From: a virus
Direction: 5' to 3' (one strand)
IMG/VR virus record: IMGVR_UViG_3300043437_000034
Location: 1 to 20,151 of that record
Length of the DNA stretch: 20,151 nucleotides
In this document: positions 11,116-19,800 of the stretch, in pieces
How positions within the stretch are numbered: position 1 is the stretch's first letter
How the letters are laid out: each line of letters begins with the position of its first letter
The notes under the pieces: model-generated
The model's database searches: none
The model's input: only the letters and a program-made list of their open reading frames with translations
Told to the model about the DNA's origin: nothing
Translations under genes and position numbers: made by a program

Positions 11116-11616
11116 TTAAGGTTGAACGGGCCAGTCGATTGTCCAAGGGAAGCCAGATTGTGCCGTGACATCACGCAGGGCTTGGCGATATTCTGCCCAT
11201 GCAGCTTGATCCACTGGAGCGTCAGCCACCTGTGTCCAGTCGCTTTCCTTGAGCTTCTCACCACGCTGTTGACGTACAGACTTAGCTTGTTCAGCGTCTT
11301 TAGCGGCCTTGTAAGCAGCTTCATTATCAGCGGCTGTGGTTACATCGCCTTCATCATCTGTGGTGTCTGCGAAGACAGGGCCAAGAATGTGCTTGGTGTA
11401 CCACTTGCCATCAATCTGTTCGACGCCAGCGGCTTGGCTGTATTGGTAGACCGTACCACCTGTGGCCTGTGGGCCTTCAAAGACCACATCAGCACCCAAG
11501 CTGTCGAGGATCTCTTCTGTGGTCTGACCCCATGTAGGGCCACCATTGGCTTGCTGGTATGCACGAAACTCTGCCTCGTACATTACTGCGCCTGTTTGTC
11601 GAATTCTGATTTGCAT
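11116..11616 (-). CDS. Phage tail assembly chaperone-like protein
   Basis: A 166-aa protein from ATG 11616 with AAGGAA upstream. The C-terminal 60 residues carry the signature of the Phage_tail_APC family: V-R-Q-Q-R then KESDWTQVADAPVDQAAWAE, YRQALRDVTAQSGFPWTIDW and a final PVQP. Proteins of this type follow fibre genes and help fibres fold or attach. The N-terminal part (MQIRIRQTGAVMYEAEFRAY, TWGQTTEEILDSLGADVVFE) holds a small domain frequently found fused in front of it, and an Ala/Asp-rich linker (about 85-110) joins the two. It is directly downstream of the two large fibre genes, as expected for a fibre chaperone. Confidence 0.85.
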   Translation of the reverse strand: MQIRIRQTGAVMYEAEFRAYQQANGGPTWGQTTEEILDSLGADVVFEGPQATGGTVYQYSQAAGVEQIDGKWYTKHILGPVFADTTDDEGDVTTAADNEAAYKAAKDAEQAKSVRQQRGEKLKESDWTQVADAPVDQAAWAEYRQALRDVTAQSGFPWTIDWPVQP

Positions 11617-11652
11617 GATTGTTCCTTATGCGATTGCCAATTATGGTGAAGC

Positions 11653-13617
11653 CTACGCCACCGCAAGAAACACGTAGGAAACCCCACTGCTGTTAGCTAA
11701 GTTGCCGCCAGCGTTGCTCAATTCAAAACCTGTTGCAGCAGTGTCCACCCAATCGGTGTTGGTAACTTCAGCAGCAGTGCTGTTCAAAGCGAGGTATGGA
11801 TCGTTACCCGCCACGATACCTCGTGCGCTGTCCCACACCAGCCAGTTACCAGTGGTGCTGGTAGCCTTGATAAGAACAAACCTTGCGCCGCCTGTAAAGC
11901 CGCAGTTGATGACCTGAGTTGCGCCAGTGCCTGTGAATGAGCCGACTTTGCTGACCCCCGGCGCTGACGCAAACAGGTAAGCGACATAAGTTCCACCAGA
12001 ATCATTTACTCCGTAGGCAGGACCAGCAAGAGAAAATACCTGTGATGTTGGAGAAGTGCTATCCCATATAACATCAAGCGATTTTGCGTCTGTGGCATCT
12101 AAAAGAACGTAACCTTGATTTCCCATTGGCTCCGCATAAACAGGCCAAAAACCACTTATATTTCTGCTTTTAACAATTATCATTTGAGGAACTGCTGCTA
12201 AGTTGTGCGCCACAGTCCTTATAACCCCCGTCCCCGTATAGCAAACCACATCAAAGAAGCCGGGGGCGCGTCTGAAATAGTGATTGACATATGGTCTTGT
12301 AGAAAAGTTAATTGCTGCATAACTTGTATCTGGGCCTACAGATATTCCATCCATATTGAATGAAGTAACAGTTGGTGAACCACCAGTGCCTGAAGCCTCC
12401 CCATCCGTAGAAGCCGAACTCATAAAATTATTTGGGCCTCTTAGTCTATCAAAAAATGCATTAACACCAGAATTTCCAGTGCGATCAAATGAAGTTAAAA
12501 AATCAGGAGGAAAACCAATTCCTGTTATGTTTGCATCTGCACCAGTTGCCGTTCTTGTTACAGGAGCAAACACCTTAGTCGCATCAGTAGGCACTTTCAT
12601 CGGGCCACGGCGTATGGCGATGTAGATGTGAGCATCATTATTCAGTGCTGACAATGCCGGGATGGTAAAGCCTGTTGCTGTCGGTATGACAATAAGGTTG
12701 TCAGTCTCAGCAGCCGATAAGTTTGGGTTCAGGGTTTTGCTGTTATCACTTGCTGAGTTTGCAGTCCAGCCCCTCATGTTGTCTACCAAGAACCAATCCC
12801 TAGCTCCAGCGGTTCTTTTAATAAGCATCCATTGCGGCTCGTAGCCCAGATTAATATCTTGGCTTGTTCCATTTGGACTGAACGACCCACACGAAATCAC
12901 ATTGTCCGTACCCGTCAGGCCAAAGCCTCCTGCGTTGTGGGCATAGACGTAAGCCACATATGTACCGCCAGAGGCGTTAACTGTTGCATCAGTGCCAAGG
13001 CTGAAGACCGTATCTGTCGGTGTTGTACTGTTCCAGCGTGTAGCTCCTGTGGCTGCGACTGCTGTAGTGTTCAACACCATGTATTGCGTGTTGGCAAGGC
13101 TGCGGTGATACACCTGCCAATCTGCTGTTGCGTCTGTGCGCTTAACGATAATGCAACCGGGGACTGAGCCGAGGTTGTGGGCAATGGTGCGGTTTGCTCC
13201 GTTGCCTGTCCAAGTCACCACATCGAAGAATTTTGGCTGCTTGCGGAATGTCCATCCAACAAAATTTTCGCTAGATGCGCTTAAAACGCTTCCGACAGAA
13301 AATCCATCAGAATTAAAAGCTGTTAAAGAGTTGGCTACTGTACCTTCTTGCAAGGTAGAACTAGACTGCAATCTTTTAAGCGCACCTCTGTTAGTGTCAA
13401 ACCATGATGGAAACCCAGACGCATTTGTGCGAGATTTGGCAAACACAGCGCCACCCTTACCCGACAGATCAATCCCGTTTGTGATCGTCTGTGTAGAGCC
13501 GTTGCCTGTGTACAGCCAAGTGCTGAATACGTCTTCGATGTAGTTGGCTGCGGTGGACAGTGCAAACTGCCCAAACCCTTTTGACGATGCTGCGCCTTCT
13601 GAGCCGATAATTGGCAT
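11653..13617 (-). CDS. Tail fibre/adhesin with an internally duplicated module
   Basis: A 654-aa protein starting MPIIGSEGAASSKGFGQFAL at ATG 13617 with AAGGA upstream. Two related halves are visible. Residues about 130-227 (FFDVVTWTGNGANRTIAHNL, PGCIIVKRTDATADW, VFSLG and GGTYVAYVYA) match residues about 454-551 (FFDVVCYTGTGVIRTVAHNL, PQMIIVKSRNISGFW, VFSLA and GGTYVAYLFA). The repeat distance is about 324 residues, so the protein is two tandem copies of a beta-rich module, followed in each case by a similar TGxTQ/NGTSQ section. Such modules occur in phage tail fibres and are probably surface-binding. It sits between the collagen-like fibre and the assembly chaperone. No enzymatic motif (depolymerase, esterase) is visible. 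Confidence 0.82.
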   Translation of the reverse strand: MPIIGSEGAASSKGFGQFALSTAANYIEDVFSTWLYTGNGSTQTITNGIDLSGKGGAVFAKSRTNASGFPSWFDTNRGALKRLQSSSTLQEGTVANSLTAFNSDGFSVGSVLSASSENFVGWTFRKQPKFFDVVTWTGNGANRTIAHNLGSVPGCIIVKRTDATADWQVYHRSLANTQYMVLNTTAVAATGATRWNSTTPTDTVFSLGTDATVNASGGTYVAYVYAHNAGGFGLTGTDNVISCGSFSPNGTSQDINLGYEPQWMLIKRTAGARDWFLVDNMRGWTANSASDNSKTLNPNLSAAETDNLIVIPTATGFTIPALSALNNDAHIYIAIRRGPMKVPTDATKVFAPVTRTATGADANITGIGFPPDFLTSFDRTGNSGVNAFFDRLRGPNNFMSSASTDGEASGTGGSPTVTSFNMDGISVGPDTSYAAINFSTRPYVNHYFRRAPGFFDVVCYTGTGVIRTVAHNLAAVPQMIIVKSRNISGFWPVYAEPMGNQGYVLLDATDAKSLDVIWDSTSPTSQVFSLAGPAYGVNDSGGTYVAYLFASAPGVSKVGSFTGTGATQVINCGFTGGARFVLIKATSTTGNWLVWDSARGIVAGNDPYLALNSTAAEVTNTDWVDTAATGFELSNAGGNLANSSGVSYVFLAVA

Positions 13618-13626
13618 GGTTAGTCC

Positions 13627-16290
13627 TTATGCAAACTTGGTCTGAGAGGCCAGAACCGTGAATGTAGCCGTGCCAGTCTTGATGACTGTGATGACGTAGG
13701 TGTCAATCGAGCTTGCGTTACCAGCAGCAGGGGCTGTGCCGCCTTGCCACTTTGGAGTCACGCTCGACCCGTCCACTTGGAAGCCGTTCTGGTAATACGC
13801 TGTTGCGCCGTTGGTCACCAAGAAGGCAACCGTCATCGACTCGCCCGTGGTCATCACGCTGTCCAGTGATACACCAGAAGCTGCACGGATATTCAGCGTC
13901 CAGTTGCCAGAGGCGTTGCTGGTGTAGTACAGAACAGACTGAGTACGAGCATCAAAGTTGATCGTGCCTGTTGCTGCCGTTGCTGAGATTGTGGCCTTCT
14001 CAAACATCGCAGCATTAAGTTCCACCATACCGCGCAGACGGGTGCTGGTGATGCTGGTGTTGCCAATGGTTACTTCGTTGCTGACTGTGGCAGAAGATGC
14101 TTCTGCGTTGTAGCCAAGAATGATGTTGTTGGAACCAGTGGTCAGGTCGTTTGTGCCTGAGTACCCTGCGGACGTACCAATTAACGTGTTTTGTTGGCCG
14201 CTTGTAACAGCTAATCCAGCATAAAATCCTAGTGCTGTATTATTATCCGCAGTGCTGTTTTGTAATGCTGATCGACCAACTGCGGTGTTAAAACCATTTA
14301 CTGTATTGGAGTAAAGAGATTGATAGCCGTAAGCGGTGTTGCTGCTTCCAGTTGTGTTGCTGTACATTGAAAAAACACCAGAGGCGGTATTTGACCCGCC
14401 CGTAGAGTTTAGGATCATTGCATACCACCCGAAAGCGGAATTGTTTGATCCTGTGGTGTTGTTTTGTAGCGCAACAGAGCCAACAGCGGTGTTGCTTGTT
14501 CCTGTAGTGTTTGCGTTAAGGGCATCTTTTCCAACTGCGGTATTGTTTGTACCACTAAGTGACCCACTAGCTAAAGTATTTTGCCCGAAGCCAAAGTTGT
14601 TATTTGTTGTATCTACCCTGCCATACACAGTACCCAAAGCAGTAGGTGTAGCGGCGGCAACAGTTACCCCTGCAGCACTTGTCCAAGTTGTGCCGTTTGA
14701 TGTCAACACGTTACCGCTTGTACCGGGAGCCACCACCTGAAGTGCGGAAGTGCCGTTACCCAGCAAGACGTTGTTGGCTGTCAAGGATGTTGCGCCTGTG
14801 CCGCCGTTAGATGCTGTTAATGGAATGCTAAGAGAAGTATTCCAAGCTGTACCTGTAGAAACAGCGATTCCAGATGCAGGGTAAACAGTTGGGCCTGTAT
14901 TACCAGTTGCGCCTGTCGGTCCTGTAGGCCCGGAAATTCCTTGTATTCCTTGTGGACCAGTTGGGCCTACCGCTCCTGTTGCACCAGTGCTGCCTGTTGG
15001 TCCAGTAGGTCCGGCAACGCCTTGTATGCCTTGGATGCCTTGTGGTCCTGTTGGACCAACCGCTCCAGTTGCGCCAGTATTGCCGGTAGGACCAGTAGGT
15101 CCAACAATTCCTTGAATGCCCTGTGGACCCGTTGGGCCTGTTGCACCAGTGTCACCTTGTACACCTTGGATACCTTGAATGCCCTGTGGTCCTGTAGGCC
15201 CAACATCGCCTTGGATTCCTTGAATGCCTTGCGGACCAGTCGGGCCAGTCGCTCCAACATCGCCTTGGATGCCTTGCGGACCTGTTGGCCCTGTATTACC
15301 TTGAATTCCTTGTGGTCCTGTTGGCCCTGTGTCGCCTTGTGCGCCTGTTGGTCCAGTAGCACCTGTGTCGCCTTGAATACCTTGTATGCCTTGAACGCCT
15401 TGTGGACCTGTCGGACCGACATCACCCTGAATACCCTGAATGCCTTGTGGACCAGTTGGTCCTACTTCACCTTGTGATCCTGTTGGACCTGTAGGGCCAG
15501 TAGCGCCTTGTGGACCTGTGGAACCTGTTGGACCAACAATTTGCCCTGCGTCATCCCAAGCAACGCCATCCCACACATACAAATTGCCATCAGAGTTCAC
15601 GATGTAAGCATCACCGGGTGTATTGCCTGTAGATGGCAAATCACCAACAGTTGCAACAGCGCCTTTAAGGGTTATGCCTTGACCTGTAGCGCCCGTAGGT
15701 CCAGTTGGGCCTAAATCGCCTTGTATGCCCTGAATGCCTTGGATGCCTTGCGGTCCTGTCGGTCCAGTAACGCCTTGCGGTCCAGTAGGTCCAGCAACAC
15801 CTTGTTCGCCCTGAATACCTTGAATACCTTGCGAACCTGTTGGGCCAGTATCACCTTGAATGCCTTGAGAGCCTGTTGGTCCAGTGGCTCCAATGTCGCC
15901 TTGAACACCTTGTGGGCCTGTAGGTCCAGCAATACCTTGAACTCCTTGAGGTCCAGTTGGGCCAACATCGCCTTGCACACCTTGTGAGCCGGTAGGACCA
16001 ACATCACCTTGGATGCCCTGAACGCCCTGAATGCCCTGAATGCCTTGTGGACCTGTTGGGCCAGGAATACCTTGTGGGCCTGTTGGTCCTGTGCCTGTTG
16101 GCCCCATTTCACCAGTAGGACCAGTAGGACCAGCAATACCTTGTGGACCTGTAGGGCCGCTACCAGCAGGGCCAGTAGGCCCAACAGCGCCAACTACACC
16201 ACGATCAATTCTAGCTTCTACGCGAGGTTGTGGGACTACTTCAAGATTGACGTTGTTGCCATCAATTACAGTGACAGTTACATTGCTCAT
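13627..16290 (-). CDS. Collagen-like tail fibre with YadA-like head repeats
   Basis: The 887-aa protein starts at ATG 16290 with AAGGA upstream. Residues 1-35 are a short N-terminal domain (attachment, inferred). Gly-x-y collagen triplets fill about 36-203 and 253-468, mostly GPTGPQG, GIQGIQG and GPTGPTG. They are interrupted by a compact domain (about 204-252, [20 protein letters not shown] onward) often found inside phage collagen-like proteins. After a Gly/Thr-rich connector ([20 protein letters not shown]) come YadA-head-like repeats (about 555-745) of the type NTAVGxxAL, and a C-terminal domain (about 750-887). All these elements form trimers, so this is a long trimeric host-recognition fibre. 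Repeat number may vary by slippage between strains. Confidence 0.9.
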   Translation of the reverse strand: MSNVTVTVIDGNNVNLEVVPQPRVEARIDRGVVGAVGPTGPAGSGPTGPQGIAGPTGPTGEMGPTGTGPTGPQGIPGPTGPQGIQGIQGVQGIQGDVGPTGSQGVQGDVGPTGPQGVQGIAGPTGPQGVQGDIGATGPTGSQGIQGDTGPTGSQGIQGIQGEQGVAGPTGPQGVTGPTGPQGIQGIQGIQGDLGPTGPTGATGQGITLKGAVATVGDLPSTGNTPGDAYIVNSDGNLYVWDGVAWDDAGQIVGPTGSTGPQGATGPTGPTGSQGEVGPTGPQGIQGIQGDVGPTGPQGVQGIQGIQGDTGATGPTGAQGDTGPTGPQGIQGNTGPTGPQGIQGDVGATGPTGPQGIQGIQGDVGPTGPQGIQGIQGVQGDTGATGPTGPQGIQGIVGPTGPTGNTGATGAVGPTGPQGIQGIQGVAGPTGPTGSTGATGAVGPTGPQGIQGISGPTGPTGATGNTGPTVYPASGIAVSTGTAWNTSLSIPLTASNGGTGATSLTANNVLLGNGTSALQVVAPGTSGNVLTSNGTTWTSAAGVTVAAATPTALGTVYGRVDTTNNNFGFGQNTLASGSLSGTNNTAVGKDALNANTTGTSNTAVGSVALQNNTTGSNNSAFGWYAMILNSTGGSNTASGVFSMYSNTTGSSNTAYGYQSLYSNTVNGFNTAVGRSALQNSTADNNTALGFYAGLAVTSGQQNTLIGTSAGYSGTNDLTTGSNNIILGYNAEASSATVSNEVTIGNTSITSTRLRGMVELNAAMFEKATISATAATGTINFDARTQSVLYYTSNASGNWTLNIRAASGVSLDSVMTTGESMTVAFLVTNGATAYYQNGFQVDGSSVTPKWQGGTAPAAGNASSIDTYVITVIKTGTATFTVLASQTKFA
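14887..16185. repeat. Degenerate collagen-coding tandem repeats
   Basis: Short related words of 9 and 18 bases encoding Gly-Pro-Thr, Gly-Pro-Gln and Gly-Ile-Gln triplets recur through this stretch, interrupted by non-repetitive coding DNA at about 15530-15685. Copies differ mainly at third codon positions, so there are few long identical blocks. The whole stretch is in frame within the fibre gene. Frame shadows on the plus strand arise from the same bias. Length change by recombination or slippage in multiples of nine bases would keep the frame. Confidence 0.85.
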
Positions 16291-16299
16291 GGCGAATCC

Positions 16300-16782
16300 T
16301 TACAAAACAACAATACCGTCAGAACGGACAAGGAACAACAAGAAAATAATCATGTCATCCGCAGGATTGCCGCCAGAAGCAGGGAAAGCAACTTTGACTC
16401 GACCAGAGTAACCAACACAGTTTTGAGCGTTAATGTCTAGCTGTGGATCAGTTGCCATCAACCCCCATGCGCCAGCATCAATAACTAGCGTACAAGTGCC
16501 AGCAACAGCAACAGTGTTTGTGATTGTTAACGGGATTGCCGCAGGAGTAGGCGTGTAGTCTGCAATGTCAAACGTCAGACCATTTCGAGTGTCTTGAATG
16601 TTTGTGACATTGCGCCTGACAATCTGAGCATCAATGGTTGCGCCTGTAAGGTTGACAGGCAAGCCAAGAGATGTGAAAGACAAGTTCCAATATGTTTGCT
16701 GATCCCAAACAAGTTCTCCAGCAAGAATTGGATTGTCAAAGCCCGACACTTGGGCAAGTGAATTGCGGTTAAAAACTGCCAT
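16300..16782 (-). CDS. Phage structural protein of unknown function, 160 aa
   Basis: From ATG 16782 with AGGGA upstream, the 160-aa product starts MAVFNRNSLAQVSGFDNPIL. It is rich in beta-forming residues: FTSLGLPVNLTGATIDAQIV followed by R-R-N, then DTRNGLTFDIADYTPTPAAI, CTLVIDAGAWGLMATDPQLD, and an end MIIFLLFLVRSDGIVVL that is hydrophobic but more like a buried strand than a membrane helix. I associate this family with environmental phage tail modules. A small beta-sandwich domain linking or decorating the tail tip or fibre base is plausible because it lies between the J-like protein and the collagen-like fibre. No enzymatic motif is visible. Confidence 0.78.
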   Translation of the reverse strand: MAVFNRNSLAQVSGFDNPILAGELVWDQQTYWNLSFTSLGLPVNLTGATIDAQIVRRNVTNIQDTRNGLTFDIADYTPTPAAIPLTITNTVAVAGTCTLVIDAGAWGLMATDPQLDINAQNCVGYSGRVKVAFPASGGNPADDMIIFLLFLVRSDGIVVL

Positions 16783-16846
16783 GATGATTCCCTGATCTCA
16801 GGTGGTGACGCTCCCCGCCTACTGGCAGGGCTACGGGTCTTGTCAT
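16769..16846 (-). promoter_or_regulatory. Structured leader between tail-tip and fibre genes
   Basis: The gap after the tail-tip gene holds a 7-bp hairpin (CCCTGCC at 16830-16824 with GGCGGGG at 16819-16813, 4-base loop, one G-T pair) and a short dyad CCTGA-GA-TCAGG (16802-16791) ending directly before the ribosome site of the next gene. The same stretch is open as a 25-codon frame (MTRPVALPVGGERHHLRSGN onward) running into the next gene's start. There is no T-run, so it is not a classical terminator. It may control translation or processing at the border between tail-tip and fibre genes. Confidence 0.4.
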
Positions 16847-16859
16847 GTGTTTGTAGATT

Positions 16860-19800
16860 TTAACCACTTACATAAATGCAAGCAATCATCTTAACTTCAG
16901 TCGGGCTAGAAAAAGTTGCCGCTTCTCTTGCCTTTGCTACGGTGTAAGAATGAATTACATCATCAGATTGCTTCATGCCTTTTCCAGCAATGCTTGAAGT
17001 CACAATGTAATCTCCAACTTGAATGTTGCCGTTTTCGCCGCAGACATTGATTTGGCCTTCTCCCAAAGCGTTTACTTGAACAACTTTGTAAGTTGATTCT
17101 ATTTGCTGTTCATCAAATCCCGGCGGCATTGACCAAACATTGTATGGGCCTGAATCTGTTTCAACAACATTACAAATCCACAATGCTCCCGGTGTTCCTT
17201 CTTCAATTGGAACAATTCCAGAAACAACACCAATTGCTCCTTGTTGATTTGCAGAAGAAGAAAGTGATGTTTCAAAAAGAGTGTTGCTAATACCTGCTTT
17301 GTATATAAGCTGAACATCAACCATGATGTCACCAAGTTCTACGACCTCATCAATTGCGTTTAATGTATCGTGGAATCCAGTAAAAGGTCCATTTCCATCA
17401 ACCACATATATTTTGCCGCCGCCAGATGGCGAATATGCAGAGTAAGCACCCGGTGCTAGCCAAAATTCTTTGCTTGATGCAGTGTTAAAAAATTTAGCCG
17501 CCCCACCGCCTGATCCTGTTTGCGTGACAATTAAAGCAATAGCAGCAGTACCAGATGAGTTAAATGTTACTGCCGCACTTGATGTTGAATCTTTTGAATT
17601 TGTTGAAAGTTGAAAGAATGAATAAGCAGATGCAGATGTGTCATCCCAAAATACTAAAGGCACAGCAATACCAGCAGTAGGCGTTGAAAGAAACATCAAG
17701 TTGCCAGAAGAAGAATTGCCAATCTTAAAAGAATTTGAGCCAAAGCCTTGGAGGACAGCATTGTTTAAAGTAAACGCAGAACCATCCCATGTCATATTAG
17801 TAGTGCTGTTGCCAATAGAAAACTTGTAAGCACTACCGCTATAGCCAAGAAAGAAACCTGTTCCTGTGTTGTATGCGGTTTGACCTCCTTTTATGTTTCC
17901 TGTAGTGCTGATAGTCAAACTATCTTGCACCGTCAAAGCGCCTGTGTTTACAGTAATCGCAGACAGTTGCCCAACTTTTAAGCTACTGATGTATGGAGTA
18001 CCCCATGAGGTTTGATTGGTTGATGGGTTGTAAATGCCATCTGATTGATACAAAGAGTCAGTGCTTGATGGGTTAGGGTCAGAAGCACCCCATGTCGCAG
18101 CAAATCCCCATGTTGCGCTTGATTGACCACTTGTAGGAAAAGACGCATTGCCAGATGTAGTGATCGTTCCACTAACAGGCGCAGGATTGCTTGGAACTCG
18201 TGCAAAACAAAGTCTTGATGAAAGACCGTCACCGCCAGCATAACCAGCAGCAAGAATGCTTGCCGTAGTCCAGTTGATAGTAGATGTTGTTGCTGTTGCT
18301 GTATCAACCAGATTTACACTTGCCGCCCAAAGCGTAAAGCCCGGCACAGATGCGGCAGGGGCAATAGACCAACCAGACGGAACTGGCGTAAACGAACCGC
18401 TTGCCCATGTGTATGTTGATGTGCCGCTAATGGTCGGAATAGTAGCCGCCCACTGGTAAACAGTTGGCGTGGCAGATTGAGTTCCTGATGCACCATTTTG
18501 TGATGAATCATAAACAGTGAATCCAGAAGCCCAACTAACAGTTGTAGTGGTTGCTGTTGCGACATCTGTAATTTCTTTTGAAGCAACCCACAGCTTTAGC
18601 AATGGTGTTCCGGGGTTAGATGGAACTGTTGTCTGCCACCCATTGCCGCCCGTGTATGTGGCATTACCGGGAGGACTCCATGTATACGTTGATTGACCAG
18701 ATGGATTGCCGGGAGTTGTTGGAGACCATTGATACAAAAATACAGTTGCAACTTTATTGCCTGATACTCCTGTAGGGCCAAGACTTCCTGTAGGTCCAGT
18801 GCTACCTGTTGGCCCAAGAGAACCTGTAGGACCAGTTGCACCCGTTGCACCATTTTGTATAGACAGTACAGGAGATGACCAAGTAAGCGTTGAATCTGTA
18901 CCTGTAGTGCCCTGAATAGAAGCAACTGCTCTTGATGTGTAAACAGGATCAGTACCCGCTGGAATGGCAGAACTCCAGCCAGATGGAGCCGTAAGCGTTT
19001 GCGTTGTAAAACTGTAACTGCCGCCAGTGGGTGTTGATGGAATGCTTGTTGCTCGAATGTAAATTAACAACTCCGCAATGGATAAACCCGCAGAGCCATC
19101 TTGTCCTTCAATCAACAAAGGCGTTTGCCAAACGTAGTTAGTCCCTAACCCTGTGTTTGTTCCGACTGATGACCAAATTGGATCAGTGCCAGAAGGAACA
19201 GAATTTACGTCTGAATACCATCCTGATGGTGTTCCGACAGATGGGCTTGGTGTTGCAGGTTGTGTTGCTGATCTTCTAAAAATAATATCTACGCTATCGC
19301 CAGAAGACCCTGTAGGTCCAGACGGGCCTGTGGCTCCTGTCGGGCCAAGCGTTCCTGTCGGGCCAGTTGGTCCTACGTTTGCTATAGGCGTCCAAGTAAA
19401 CGATGCGCTGATTGGGCTGCGATCTGACTTAGCTAAATCATTGCCAACAAGGTAACTGAAATAGTATGTTGCACTTGGACTTGCGCCAGTAGGCAATACT
19501 TGATTGGCAAAAACGTATGTGGTGCTTGGCGTGACAGGCTCACCATCAATCGTGTTCGCTGTAGCTAATAGCTTCCAATCACTTGAACTTGGAATGGCAA
19601 CCGTTGTGTAATACAACTCACTATAAGTGACCCTGCCTGTCGCTGGAATTGCTATAGATATGTTGAAGTTGGGGATAGCACTTCCCGGATTGCTTGCCGA
19701 AACGGTTGGCGCAGACAATGGGCTAAAAAATATAGCAGATGGCAAGCCGCTGTTAGGCACTGGCGCAAACTGATTGATTGTTTGGTCATCGTAAACCTGA

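Noticed and set aside
11071-11649. Plus-strand ORF of 192 codons opposite the tail assembly chaperone
   Set aside because: The minus-strand frame has a clear family signature and a good ribosome site, while the plus frame is Leu/Cys-rich with no recognisable motif.
14887-16190. Regular short repeats that might be taken for a CRISPR array
   Set aside because: There are no identical repeats separated by unique spacers. The words encode Gly-Pro-Thr and Gly-x-y triplets in a single long frame, so this is a collagen-like coding sequence.
14941-16440. Plus-strand ORFs rich in Leu/Asn/Ala/Trp/Ser over the collagen-like fibre
   Set aside because: They are frame shadows of the repetitive minus-strand gene, lack ribosome sites and read as low-complexity sequence.
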